Shown here: positions 1 to 7,849 of the stretch, piece by piece
How the letters are laid out: the number at the start of each line of letters is the position of its first letter
Numbering within the stretch: position 1 is the stretch's first letter
Notes under the pieces: generated by a model
What the model was told of the DNA's origin: nothing
The model's input: the letters and a program-made list of their open reading frames with translations, nothing else
The model's database searches: none
Translations under genes and position numbers: made by a program
Source of the DNA: Caryophanales bacterium UBA7278
GTDB taxonomy: Bacteria > Bacillota_I > Bacilli_A > RFN20 > CAG-826
NCBI GenBank assembly: GCA_002472275.1
Contig: DKRQ01000029.1
Coordinates: 1-64,000, forward strand
Direction of reading: 5' to 3'
DNA: 64,000 nt

Positions 1-60
1 ACCCGTTTGCAAATTAGGCTTTAAATGTTTAGGATTATATACAAAAATGCTAATAATGAT

Positions 61-66
61 TATAAT
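61..66 (+). promoter_or_regulatory. -10 element of hipB-like gene
   Basis: A perfect TATAAT lies nine bases before the ATG at 76, in an AT-rich leader with no Shine-Dalgarno. Transcription would begin at or next to the start codon, which suggests a leaderless mRNA. A -35 box cannot be assigned confidently so near the window edge. Confidence 0.5.
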
Positions 67-75
67 AATAAACAA

Positions 76-378
76 ATGAAGCCAAGAATCTACCCGAAAA
101 CTCAAGAAAGACTTGCCTTGATGGGCGAGCAAATCAAACTCGCGCGTTTGCGTCGCGGCCTTTCCGCTAGCCTCATCGCCGAAAGGGCAGGGGTGTCGCG
201 CACGACCGTCTACATGATTGAGAAGGGGAATCCGCGCATTTCCCTCGGGGCAATCGCCGCCGTCTTGTCTTCCATTGGGGGGATGGACGAAGACCTTTTG
301 GCCATCGGGAGGGATGACATCGCGGGACGGACCTATCAGGACCTCCACCTTAAAATCAAAAAGAAGGGGTCGAGGTGA
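76..378 (+). CDS. XRE-family HTH regulator, HipB-like antitoxin
   Basis: A 100-residue protein with a Cro/C1-type helix-turn-helix in roughly residues 16-65 (key stretch ERAGVSRTTVYMIEKG). It sits directly upstream of and overlaps a HipA-like kinase gene, so it is most likely the DNA-binding antitoxin that neutralises the kinase and represses the operon. An upstream in-frame ATG at 25 would add 17 residues of AT-rich, unlikely sequence. The ATG at 76 is preferred because of the TATAAT at 61-66 and the better match to HipB length. The HTH is clearly seen; the antitoxin role is inferred from the gene pair. Confidence 0.85.
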   Translation: MKPRIYPKTQERLALMGEQIKLARLRRGLSASLIAERAGVSRTTVYMIEKGNPRISLGAIAAVLSSIGGMDEDLLAIGRDDIAGRTYQDLHLKIKKKGSR

Positions 379-383
379 TCGCG

Positions 384-1568
384 ATGCCCTCTGTCTACGT
401 CTATTTCTCCCAAGGAACCGCGAACCATCTGATTGGAACTCGCTATGTTGATGTAGTTCGCGGGAAGGAAACCTATTCGTTTGAGTTCGATAAAAGCGCG
501 ATAGACAAAGGCTATGACTCGCTTTTGCTAGACGCGGACCTTTTTCCGATGCTGGGCCGTCAATACAAAAGAGATCCTTCCGCCCCATACCATTTCATGG
601 AGGACTCTTCCCCCGATCGTTGGGGCAAAAAACTCCTGCAGAAAGCTTCGCTTGCTAAAACCTGGTTTCCGAGCGATTTCCTTTTGGGCGTTTCCGACAA
701 ATCCAGAATGGGGGCTTTGCGATTCTCGACCGAATTGGGCGGCCCTTTCCTCGCCGATTCTAGTGAAATCCCGCCGTATCGATTCATCAGGGAACTGGAG
801 GAAGCCGCGTATAACTTCGAGGAATTCGGCGATGACCCGAGATGGAAGATGCTGCTAGTTCCCGGTTCTTCCTTAGGCGGCGCCCGTCCAAAGGCGACGA
901 TATACGGGACCGACGGAGAGCTGTATTTGGCGAAGTTTTCAAACAAAAACGACGATATCAACCTCCCCGCCCTCGAATATTGGACCTATTTGCTTGCTAG
1001 GGAAGCCGGGATCAATATGATGCCATCCCAATACATCCGCATTGACGATAGGCGTGGGGTGTTCCTCACCAAACGCTTTGATAGAGAAGGAGGCGAGCGT
1101 TTCCATTACGTGTCCTTCATGACTTTGCTCCACGCCAAAGAGGGGGACTCTTCTTCCTACACCTATCTCGACGTCGCAAAAGAGGTTTCCGACAACAGCG
1201 TCCGACCCGAGGAGGACCTAAAGGAACTATTTCGGCGCATCGCCTTTTCCCTATTCGTTCATAACTTCGACGACCACCTACGTAACCACGCGATGATCCA
1301 CGCCGGGAAAGGCTGGCGTTTATCCCCTGCGTTCGACTTGAACATCTCCCTCGATAAAGCCGAGCTGACGATACCGGTTTCAAAAGAAGGGAATGACCTT
1401 GGGGCCTTGATTCGCTCCCACGCCTATTTTGGGCTCTCCGTAGAAGAAGCGGAGGGAATCGTCGATCGAATGGAACGTGTTCTGAGGGCTTGCCTTGTTT
1501 CTACTGGGAGACAAGCCCAATTGCCTGAATCGCTACTTAAGACCGTAAAGAGCCGATTGGCGTTTTAG
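384..1568 (+). CDS. HipA-like serine/threonine kinase toxin
   Basis: A 394-residue HipA-family kinase. The Gly-rich loop SSLGGARPKA is near residue 164, the catalytic segment NFDDHLRN near 293, and the metal-binding SPAFDLN near 317. All are positioned as in HipA, which phosphorylates glutamyl-tRNA synthetase in E. coli and causes growth arrest; the target here is unknown. The ATG at 384 has a GAGG Shine-Dalgarno (372-375) eight bases upstream that straddles the end of the antitoxin gene. A GTG at 375 is an alternative start adding three residues. The reading frames are almost contiguous, typical of translational coupling. The N-terminal HipA_N-like region (about residues 1-100) is present, so the gene looks intact. 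Confidence 0.85.
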   Translation: MPSVYVYFSQGTANHLIGTRYVDVVRGKETYSFEFDKSAIDKGYDSLLLDADLFPMLGRQYKRDPSAPYHFMEDSSPDRWGKKLLQKASLAKTWFPSDFLLGVSDKSRMGALRFSTELGGPFLADSSEIPPYRFIRELEEAAYNFEEFGDDPRWKMLLVPGSSLGGARPKATIYGTDGELYLAKFSNKNDDINLPALEYWTYLLAREAGINMMPSQYIRIDDRRGVFLTKRFDREGGERFHYVSFMTLLHAKEGDSSSYTYLDVAKEVSDNSVRPEEDLKELFRRIAFSLFVHNFDDHLRNHAMIHAGKGWRLSPAFDLNISLDKAELTIPVSKEGNDLGALIRSHAYFGLSVEEAEGIVDRMERVLRACLVSTGRQAQLPESLLKTVKSRLAF

Positions 1569-1583
1569 CAGTTGGATGAAAGA

Positions 1584-1609
1584 AAAAGCGTGGGTTTTGC
1601 CACGCTTTT
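1584..1609. terminator. Bidirectional terminator hipA / mrp
   Basis: Perfect 10-bp inverted repeat AAAAGCGTGG / CCACGCTTTT with a 6-nt loop. A-run and T-run on either side let it serve both the plus-strand hipBA operon and the minus-strand mrp operon, whose stop is 4 nt away. Confidence 0.85.
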
Positions 1610-1612
1610 CGA

Positions 1613-2440
1613 TTATTTTTCGATCTTTTCGACCGCTTCGCCGATCTTTTCTAGATAGGAGCCTTCATAGTCCTCGATCGCGCCTTGGTCGCATAGCTTG
1701 GCGAGCCTAGGATCGATGGGCAGGGCATCGGAGACGGGGATCTCGAATCGCTTCGCCACGTCTTCGGACACGTTGCCGAAGGGGTAGATCTTCTTGCCGC
1801 AGTCGGGGCAGGTCATATAGGACATGTTCGTGACGAGGCCGATGACGGGGATGTTCATCATCTTGGCCATCCTTACGGCCTTCTCCACGATGAGGGAGAC
1901 GAGGTCTTGGGGCGAGGTGACGATGACGATGCCATCCACGGGCAAACTCTGGAAGACGGTGAGGGGCACGTCCCCGGTTCCCGGGGGCATGTCGATGTAG
2001 AGCTCGTCGATATCACCATAGGCGACGTCGGTCCAGAATTGCTTGATGAGGCCCGAGATGACCGGCCCCCTCCAAATCACGGGGGCGCTAGGATCGTCGG
2101 TGAGGAGGTTAAGGGAGATGGTCTCGATGCCCGTCTTGGTCTTGACGGGGTAGATGGCGCTTTCGTCGCCGGTGGCCGTTTGGGTGAGCCCGAAGATCTT
2201 GGGGATCGAGGGTCCGGTCACGTCGGCGTCGATGATCGCGACGGATTTGCCTTTCCTCTTCGCGTTGACCGCGAGAAGGGAAGTGGTGAGGGATTTGCCG
2301 ACGCCGCCTTTGCCGGAGACGACGGCGATGACCTTTTTGACGTTAGAAAACTCGTGGGCTTTCACTTGAAAGGACTGGGGGTCGGTCCTTTCGGAGCAAT
2401 TCTCTCCGCAGGCGGAGCAATTACGGTCGCATTCTGGCAT
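1613..2440 (-). CDS. mrp: Mrp/ApbC-family P-loop ATPase, Fe-S cluster carrier
   Basis: A 275-residue member of the Mrp/NBP35 family, which carries and delivers Fe-S clusters in the cytosol. The N-terminus holds a Cys cluster (CDRNCSACGENC), followed by the deviant Walker A GKGGVGKS near residue 45, DADVTGPS, DMPPGTGD and a CPDC pair near residue 215 that is the conserved cluster-bridging CxxC. Length is normal for bacterial Mrp. The ATG has AAGGAG seven bases upstream and follows the stop of the CBS-domain gene by 2 nt, so the two are co-transcribed. Confidence 0.93.
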   Translation of the reverse strand: MPECDRNCSACGENCSERTDPQSFQVKAHEFSNVKKVIAVVSGKGGVGKSLTTSLLAVNAKRKGKSVAIIDADVTGPSIPKIFGLTQTATGDESAIYPVKTKTGIETISLNLLTDDPSAPVIWRGPVISGLIKQFWTDVAYGDIDELYIDMPPGTGDVPLTVFQSLPVDGIVIVTSPQDLVSLIVEKAVRMAKMMNIPVIGLVTNMSYMTCPDCGKKIYPFGNVSEDVAKRFEIPVSDALPIDPRLAKLCDQGAIEDYEGSYLEKIGEAVEKIEK

Positions 2441-2442
2441 GG

Positions 2443-2841
2443 TTATTCTCCTTGGGACGCAAGGTGGTCGATGATGGCCCTACGGGTCACGATACCCTGC
2501 AAAACCCCGGCGGAATCCACGAGGGGGACGAAGTTCTGATTGACCACGAGGTAGATGAGCTCTCTGATCTCGGTCTCCTTGGAGCAGGCCACGATGAGCC
2601 TTTCGATGGAGAGGGAGGAAATCGGGTCGGCGAGGACCTTGTTTAGGTCTTTTTCCTTGAGGACTTTCCTGAGGATGTCGCCGGCGCTAACGGAATAGAG
2701 GTAACGCCTCGAGTCGCGCTCGATGACGGGGATCATCTGGAATTTCTTCTTCTCGATCACCTTGATGGCTTCGCCGATGGTCATGTCGCTGAAAAGGGTT
2801 TCGACACGGTTTCTGGGGGTTGCTAATTCGATTGCTTGCAT
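2443..2841 (-). CDS. Paired CBS-domain protein, CbpB/DarB-like
   Basis: A small cytosolic protein (132 residues from the ATG at 2841) made of two CBS motifs. Its ending (FVPLVDSAGVLQGIVTRR) closely resembles Bacillus/Listeria YkuL (DarB/CbpB), a c-di-AMP receptor that tunes (p)ppGpp synthesis; that assignment is by remembered similarity. Longer in-frame starts exist (TTG at 2880, ATG at 2847). The ATG at 2841 is chosen because GATAAT lies exactly six bases before it, matching a leaderless pattern seen at other loci here; there is no Shine-Dalgarno. It leads the two-gene operon with mrp. Confidence 0.75.
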   Translation of the reverse strand: MQAIELATPRNRVETLFSDMTIGEAIKVIEKKKFQMIPVIERDSRRYLYSVSAGDILRKVLKEKDLNKVLADPISSLSIERLIVACSKETEIRELIYLVVNQNFVPLVDSAGVLQGIVTRRAIIDHLASQGE

Positions 2842-2847
2842 GCGCAT

Positions 2848-2899
2848 ATTATCGCTTAGGTGCGCAAAAATCGCACTCAAAACGATTCGGGAGTATCAT
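2848..2899. promoter_or_regulatory. Divergent -10 elements flanking a GTGCG/CGCAC palindrome
   Basis: Minus-strand GATAAT (2848-2853) is 6 nt before the CBS-gene ATG, and plus-strand TATCAT (2894-2899) is 6 nt before the ATG of a small basic ORF. Between them lies a 17-nt inverted repeat (2860-2876, arms GTGCG/CGCAC) placed like a shared operator. No convincing -35 boxes were found. Confidence 0.4.
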
Positions 2900-2905
2900 T
2901 TACCC

Positions 2906-3061
2906 ATGCCAACCTTCAAGAACAAGAAGCGATTCAAGAGGATTCCCCCTAAACCCGGCAGGGTGGGGGAGGATATCGACATGCTAAGGGAATCTAACCG
3001 CAAAGGCGGGTCCTCCAAAGCCTCGTCTTCTTCCTACAAGGACCATATCGACGGAGCATGA
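2906..3061 (+). CDS. Small basic hypothetical protein
   Basis: A 51-residue ORF, very Lys/Arg-rich in its first half (KNKKRFKRIPPKP) and Ser-rich at the end. It has no recognisable domain. It is supported by TATCAT six bases upstream of its ATG and a strong terminator starting at its stop codon, so it is a complete small transcription unit. The basic, Pro-containing start could suit RNA or ribosome binding, but nothing in the sequence proves it. Confidence 0.5.
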   Translation: MPTFKNKKRFKRIPPKPGRVGEDIDMLRESNRKGGSSKASSSSYKDHIDGA

Positions 3062-3092
3062 AGAAAACCAAGCGACGCGGCTTGGTTTTCTT
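3061..3092. terminator. Bidirectional terminator
   Basis: A 13-bp inverted repeat AAGAAAACCAAGC / GCTTGGTTTTCTT with a 6-nt loop and T/A-rich flanks. It ends the small plus-strand ORF and the minus-strand Pcp-like gene. Confidence 0.85.
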
Positions 3093-3099
3093 CTCTTTC

Positions 3100-3645
3100 T
3101 TAGCTTTCCCTTAGGTAACGGATGATTTCCAGAACCGTCTCGGAGGATTCCCTGGCGCTCACCTTCCGTTCCTCGGGGAGGTGGAGGAAGAGCGATTTGA
3201 TGCCGCTAGCGAGGCAAAGGTAGTAGACCTCGTTGAGGACGAAGCGGCCCGGGTCGATGGAGACGGAGGTTTCGTGGCCGAGGGTGGATAGGTATTGCCT
3301 GGCCGCGGCGATGTCGAAGCTAGCGATGAGAGAAGCGGTGCCGCCTTCGATGACTTCCTTCTTCTCCATCTTCACCCCGTCTTCGTCGGGCTGAGTGGAG
3401 TCCATGACGTTATAGGCGTATTGCTCGAAGGTGGGATCGTCCCTAAACGGGGAGAGGCCTAGACCGAGGATGAAATCCGGTTTCTCCTCCTTGATGGCCT
3501 TGAGGATGCCTTCTTTCGCCTTGGCGTAGGAGACATCGAGAACGACCTTCGCCACATCGGGAAGGTCGAGCATTTGCAAAACCGCCTCGGACGGGTTGGT
3601 GGAATGGGTGGCGAATGGCTTGAAGCCCACGAGAAGTATCTTCAT
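3100..3645 (-). CDS. Pyrrolidone-carboxylate peptidase-like protein, catalytic Cys missing
   Basis: A 181-residue protein with the C15 peptidase fold signature: an N-terminal LLVGFKPFATHSTNPS, a Glu-containing FEQYAYN segment and a His in LFLHLP. In genuine Pcp the nucleophile lies in a motif like AGxYLCN, but here the equivalent stretch reads PGRFVLNEVYY with Leu in place of Cys. Glu and His counterparts remain, so the fold is probably kept while pyroglutamyl hydrolysis by the usual mechanism is not expected. Normal Pcp is about 200-215 residues, so this is slightly short. The start has AAGGAG seven bases upstream. Confidence 0.75.
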   Translation of the reverse strand: MKILLVGFKPFATHSTNPSEAVLQMLDLPDVAKVVLDVSYAKAKEGILKAIKEEKPDFILGLGLSPFRDDPTFEQYAYNVMDSTQPDEDGVKMEKKEVIEGGTASLIASFDIAAARQYLSTLGHETSVSIDPGRFVLNEVYYLCLASGIKSLFLHLPEERKVSARESSETVLEIIRYLRES

Positions 3646-3703
3646 GGCGAATCTCCTTCTAACTCTCTATTTTAAGCCAAGCGATTGGAAAAGTAGATAG
3701 CGA

Positions 3704-4492
3704 CTAAGGAATTTGATAGATCCTCATCGCGTTGCCGAACATGAGGGCCTCGAGGTCTTCCTCGCTTAGTCCATAGGCGTTTTCGTAGTATTCCCGATAC
3801 ATCGGGTTATCGAGGGTATCGAGCCCATCGATCGGATTATCCGTCCCGAACATCAGGTGGTCCACCCCGCATTCTTTCATGCATTTCAAGGCTTTTTCCA
3901 TCGGGACCCAGGCGGTGTCGCCGTAGATGTTGGGATGCGCCTTCATCACCTCGATCGCGTGTTCGTTGTCCGAGCATAGTTCCAGGTGGGCGGCGATGAA
4001 AATGAGGTCGGGGTATTTTTCCGCCATCTCGGCCAGGTCATCGATGCGCGACCATTCGTCCGCGGCGGTGTGGACGAGGAAGGGGAGCCCTAGTTCCAAG
4101 GCGAGTTCGTAGTAGGGGAATAGGGCGGGGTCGTTGCTCCTCATCTTCTCGTCGTAAGGATGGAACTTGAACGCGTGGATGTAGCGACGGTTTTCCTTGA
4201 TGTAATCGATAAGTTCCTGTGGGATTTCCCTTTCATAGAAAGGACGGATCCAGATGGCCGCCCCGACGCGCCCATGGCTCCTTTTGCAGAATTCGACCGT
4301 TTCCTTGAGACATTCGAGTTGGTCTTTGACCTTCTCCCTGGCAGTAGGGACCGAAGGGAATTCCGCCGCGTCGGCGTTAGAAACGAGAGTGAAGGAGATT
4401 CCATATTTTTCCAAGGACTCCAAAAGGACCTCCTCGCATTTGCCTAGACTAGGCCAGGAGGCGATGTGGGCGTGGGCGTCGATGATTCTCAT
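3704..4492 (-). CDS. Amidohydrolase-2 family metal-dependent hydrolase
   Basis: A 262-residue TIM-barrel hydrolase of the amidohydrolase_2 (PF04909-type) group. Metal ligands are visible in order: DAHAH at residues 5-9, FKFHP near 117, VHTAAD near 140, AAHLE near 170 and GTDNPID near 219. Members are hydrolases or decarboxylases of small organic substrates; the substrate cannot be read. It is a monocistronic gene with its own promoter and no Shine-Dalgarno. Confidence 0.85.
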   Translation of the reverse strand: MRIIDAHAHIASWPSLGKCEEVLLESLEKYGISFTLVSNADAAEFPSVPTAREKVKDQLECLKETVEFCKRSHGRVGAAIWIRPFYEREIPQELIDYIKENRRYIHAFKFHPYDEKMRSNDPALFPYYELALELGLPFLVHTAADEWSRIDDLAEMAEKYPDLIFIAAHLELCSDNEHAIEVMKAHPNIYGDTAWVPMEKALKCMKECGVDHLMFGTDNPIDGLDTLDNPMYREYYENAYGLSEEDLEALMFGNAMRIYQIP

Positions 4493-4499
4493 TGGGACA

Positions 4500-4529
4500 A
4501 TTGTAGTTTCCGCTCAATGAAAAAGGCAA
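4500..4529 (-). promoter_or_regulatory. Promoter of amidohydrolase gene (leaderless)
   Basis: On the minus strand TTGCCT (4524-4529), an 18-nt spacer and TACAAT (4500-4505) end seven bases before the ATG at 4492. The transcript is expected to start at the initiation codon. Confidence 0.6.
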
Positions 4530-4558
4530 TCTCCCTGTTCCCCGCTATTGCGCGGGTG

Positions 4559-4564
4559 TAAAAT
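4559..4564 (+). promoter_or_regulatory. -10 element of ABC ATPase gene (leaderless)
   Basis: TAAAAT, preceded directly by TG, lies seven bases before the ATG at 4572. A candidate -35 is weak. No Shine-Dalgarno fits the start. Confidence 0.5.
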
Positions 4565-4571
4565 GCGCCCT

Positions 4572-5276
4572 ATGGGACAGATCGTTATCGATAATCTAAG
4601 CAAAATCTACCACGAGGGGATGCCTAATGAAGTCAGGGCCCTTGATGGCGTTTCCTTCTCCTTGGAAGAAGGGGAATTCGTCGTGATCCTCGGGCCTTCG
4701 GGCGCCGGCAAGTCCACCCTCCTCAACATCATGGGCGGCATGGACACCCCGACCTCGGGCAAATATGAGGTCTCGGGCCGCGACGTGTCGGGTTTCCGCG
4801 AAAAGGAACTCACCCTCTTCCGTAGGACCGATATCGGATTCGTGTTCCAGTTCTATAACCTCATCAACAACCTGACCGCCTTGGAGAACGTCCAACTCGC
4901 GGCCTCCGTTTCCAAAGAGCCCTTCGACGCGAAGGAGACCATGGAGAAGGTGGGCCTAGGAAAGAGGCTAGGCAACTATCCCTCCCAGCTTTCCGGCGGC
5001 GAGCAGCAAAGGACCGCCATCGCCCGCGCCTTGGTCAAGAACCCAGAATTGCTGCTTTGCGATGAGCCGACGGGCGCCCTCGACTCCAAAACCGGCGCCT
5101 CGATCATCGAGCTCCTGTTCGACCTCTGCAAAGACTACAAGAAGACCGTCGTCATGGTCACCCATAACGCCAAAATCGCCAAGGTCGGCACCCGCGTCAT
5201 CCGCATCGCCGACGGCAAGGTCGTCTCCAACGAGATCAACGAAAACCCGCTTAAACCCTCCGAGGTGGAATGGTGA
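4572..5276 (+). CDS. ABC transporter ATPase, MacB/LolD type
   Basis: A 234-residue ATPase with Walker A GPSGAGKST, signature LSGGEQQR, Walker B LLLCDEPTGALDS and the H-loop VTHN. The sequence type is that of MacB/LolD/FtsE-like ATPases that power FtsX-fold permeases. Its stop overlaps the start of such a permease at 5270. In-frame starts at 4548 and 4563 are possible, but 4563 lies inside the -10 box, so 4572 is preferred. With the permease and lipoprotein downstream it forms a three-gene export or surface-stress operon; the substrate is unknown. Confidence 0.9.
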   Translation: MGQIVIDNLSKIYHEGMPNEVRALDGVSFSLEEGEFVVILGPSGAGKSTLLNIMGGMDTPTSGKYEVSGRDVSGFREKELTLFRRTDIGFVFQFYNLINNLTALENVQLAASVSKEPFDAKETMEKVGLGKRLGNYPSQLSGGEQQRTAIARALVKNPELLLCDEPTGALDSKTGASIIELLFDLCKDYKKTVVMVTHNAKIAKVGTRVIRIADGKVVSNEINENPLKPSEVEW

Positions 5277-7837
5277 GAAGGAAAAGACTCACTTCCTTTT
5301 TCCTCCGCCTCGCCGGAAGAAGCAACGCCAAGGATTGGGCGGGCGCTTTGGCCGTCGTCGCGATCGGCGGCATCGCCATCACCCTTTTCTGCGGTTTCTT
5401 GGCCAATTCGGCCTCCCTTGCCCATAGGGTTGAGGCGCTCGTCGCGCAATCTAACGCTGCCGACGTATACGTCACCACGACTCCCGCGGGTGGCTTCAAC
5501 CGCAAGGAAGCCGACGAAATCGTAAGCCACGTCGATGGCATCAAAGGCGTCGAAAGCCGCTTCTATACCTATTGCTCCCTCTCATCCCGCAACGCGCTTG
5601 CGGTGGTGGAGCCTAACCTCCCCATCTATTCCCATCCCTACGAGTTCGTCAAAACCGACCCCTCCCAGACCGACGACCATTTCTTCATCATCGACCATTC
5701 CCTCCTAAGCGAGGACAAAACCGACCCCAATGCCCTCCAAGTCGGGGGCGAGGCCGTCGTTAGCTTCGATTTGTCGGCCTTCTCCCTAGGCTCGGATACC
5801 GCCGACAAACTCGACTTCTTCCTAAAGGCAGGTGCCGAAAACCCCTTCAAGAAAGACAACCTTGAGGTCTCCTTCAAGGTCACCGCGGCGATGAAACACA
5901 TCGAAAACGCCGCAAAAGGCACCTTTAATCCGCAAGCCTTCCTTTGCTCCAACTCCTATTTCAGGGATTCCCTTAGGGACGCCCTTTCCAAATCCTTCAC
6001 TAACCTTGGAATCGAACTCATCTGGAAGCTCGGGTTCCAAGAGAAAATCGGATGGGGTGATGGCGACCCCTATGGCGCCACGGCCAATTTCCCCGTCGCA
6101 AACCAATTCCTTTTGCGTCTTTCTGACCCCACGAAAGCATCCGAGACCAAGACCAAAATCCAGGAATATTACGCTGGCAAAAAGGTCAATAACCTCTACC
6201 TTTGCCAGACCATGAACGAGTTGCCCTCCATGGCGGCCCTCATCACGGAGATGACGCAGGCCAAGCAACTCACCTTCGTCTTCCCCGTCGTCTTCTTCGC
6301 GGTGGCATTGCTCATCATCGTCATCTCGGTCAGGCAGATGGTCCTTAAGGAAAGAATGGACATCGGCACCTTCAAGGCCCTTGGGGTCAAACCCGGCGAA
6401 ATCCATCGCCATTACGCCTTGAAAACGGGGCTATTGGTAGGGCTAGGGGTCCTCATCGGCGAAGTGGTGGGCCCGATCCTCGTCCCTTCCATCCTGGGCG
6501 CCAAATACTCGATCCTCTATTCGATTCCGCCCCGCGTCTACGTATTCCCCGCGCTCCATTGCCTTCTCGCGGCCGCCGTCTTCATTGGAGTAGCGCTATT
6601 AACCACTTTTGTGGTTTCCCGTAAGGAAATCAAAAAGAAACCCGTCGATTCGATGAGGTCGGAACCTCCTTCCACTAAGGCCAAACCTTCCTTGAAGGTC
6701 GGTAGGGCCAACCTGATGGGGCTATCCCTTACGATGGCGGGGCGCGACATCAGGGCCGACATCACCAAGACCCTCATGGTCGTCATCGGCGTCATGGGCT
6801 GCACGGCGCTTCTTTGCTGCGGCTTTGGCATCGAGGACACGATCACCTATGGCGTGAACACCGACCCCCTCATCGTCTCGGGGGCGGACGTCACCCTCTT
6901 CCTTTCCGAGGAAGTGACCAAGGACGCCTTGGCCACTGAGCTCGATTTGAAGGACGAGCAGGGGAAACCCCTCGTGGAAGGCTACCAGCCTTACCTAAGG
7001 AAAAACGGCAACGTCGTCTGCGAAAACGAGGACTACTACACGGTCATCCATTTCTATGGCGGCTACGAATCAGCGAGCAAGAACGTCGCGACCCACTTCA
7101 AATTCGATTTCCCTAAGGATAAGGTGCTCGTCTCAGAGAAAGTCGCCTCTTATCTAGGCGCGAAAAAAGGCTCCATCATCCAGTTCCCCGTCGCCGACAA
7201 AACCGTGAAGGCCGAGGTGGCCGATTTGGTACCGGTCTTCTACGACAACGGGGTCTATGTCCACGCGGACGCCCCCTTCCTAGAAGGGAAGGTAACCCGT
7301 TATAACGCCGCCTGGGTCGACGCGGTCAAAGACAATTTCCAGGCGTTGGTAAACAAGGCCAAGGACCTAGATAACGTCGCCGTGTGCGATTCGGAAGCCT
7401 CGATGAAGAAGAGGATCCAGGACGTCATGAGCTCCGTTTTGACGATGACGAACGCAATCAAGGTCTTTGCCTTCCTCCTCGCCGGGGTCGTCCTCTATGA
7501 CCTAGGGCTATTGAACTTCAAGGAAAAGCAGAGGGAAATCGCCACGATGAAGGTCCTCGGCTTCAAGGACATGGAGATCATGGCCTCGTTGCTAATCCAG
7601 GTCCTTACCTTGTGCCTTGTGGGCATCGGCTTAGGGCTTGCCCTAGGCTTCCCCTTCACCAAACTCGTCCTCTACATCAACCAAGTGGAGCTCGTGGACT
7701 TCCTCTACACGGTCTTCCCGGCCTCCTATGGCATCGCGTTTGGCTTCACCTTCATCCTAAGCGTCGCGATCAATATGCTGCTTACGTTAAGAATCCGCAA
7801 AATCAAGGCGGTGGAATCCCTCAAATCCGTGGAATAA
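5270..7837 (+). CDS. FtsX/MacB-type ABC permease
   Basis: An 855-residue permease with two FtsX-like modules. About eight membrane segments are visible: one near residues 25-47, three between about 335 and 450, one near 505, and three at the C-terminal end. Large extracellular domains lie after segments 1 and 5. This is the layout of Gram-positive MacB-like or bacitracin/lantibiotic resistance permeases. The ATG at 5270 overlaps the ATPase stop by 7 nt with GAGGTGG just upstream, so translation is coupled. Confidence 0.88.
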   Translation: MVRRKRLTSFFLRLAGRSNAKDWAGALAVVAIGGIAITLFCGFLANSASLAHRVEALVAQSNAADVYVTTTPAGGFNRKEADEIVSHVDGIKGVESRFYTYCSLSSRNALAVVEPNLPIYSHPYEFVKTDPSQTDDHFFIIDHSLLSEDKTDPNALQVGGEAVVSFDLSAFSLGSDTADKLDFFLKAGAENPFKKDNLEVSFKVTAAMKHIENAAKGTFNPQAFLCSNSYFRDSLRDALSKSFTNLGIELIWKLGFQEKIGWGDGDPYGATANFPVANQFLLRLSDPTKASETKTKIQEYYAGKKVNNLYLCQTMNELPSMAALITEMTQAKQLTFVFPVVFFAVALLIIVISVRQMVLKERMDIGTFKALGVKPGEIHRHYALKTGLLVGLGVLIGEVVGPILVPSILGAKYSILYSIPPRVYVFPALHCLLAAAVFIGVALLTTFVVSRKEIKKKPVDSMRSEPPSTKAKPSLKVGRANLMGLSLTMAGRDIRADITKTLMVVIGVMGCTALLCCGFGIEDTITYGVNTDPLIVSGADVTLFLSEEVTKDALATELDLKDEQGKPLVEGYQPYLRKNGNVVCENEDYYTVIHFYGGYESASKNVATHFKFDFPKDKVLVSEKVASYLGAKKGSIIQFPVADKTVKAEVADLVPVFYDNGVYVHADAPFLEGKVTRYNAAWVDAVKDNFQALVNKAKDLDNVAVCDSEASMKKRIQDVMSSVLTMTNAIKVFAFLLAGVVLYDLGLLNFKEKQREIATMKVLGFKDMEIMASLLIQVLTLCLVGIGLGLALGFPFTKLVLYINQVELVDFLYTVFPASYGIAFGFTFILSVAINMLLTLRIRKIKAVESLKSVE

Positions 7838-7849
7838 AGGAGAATTGCC

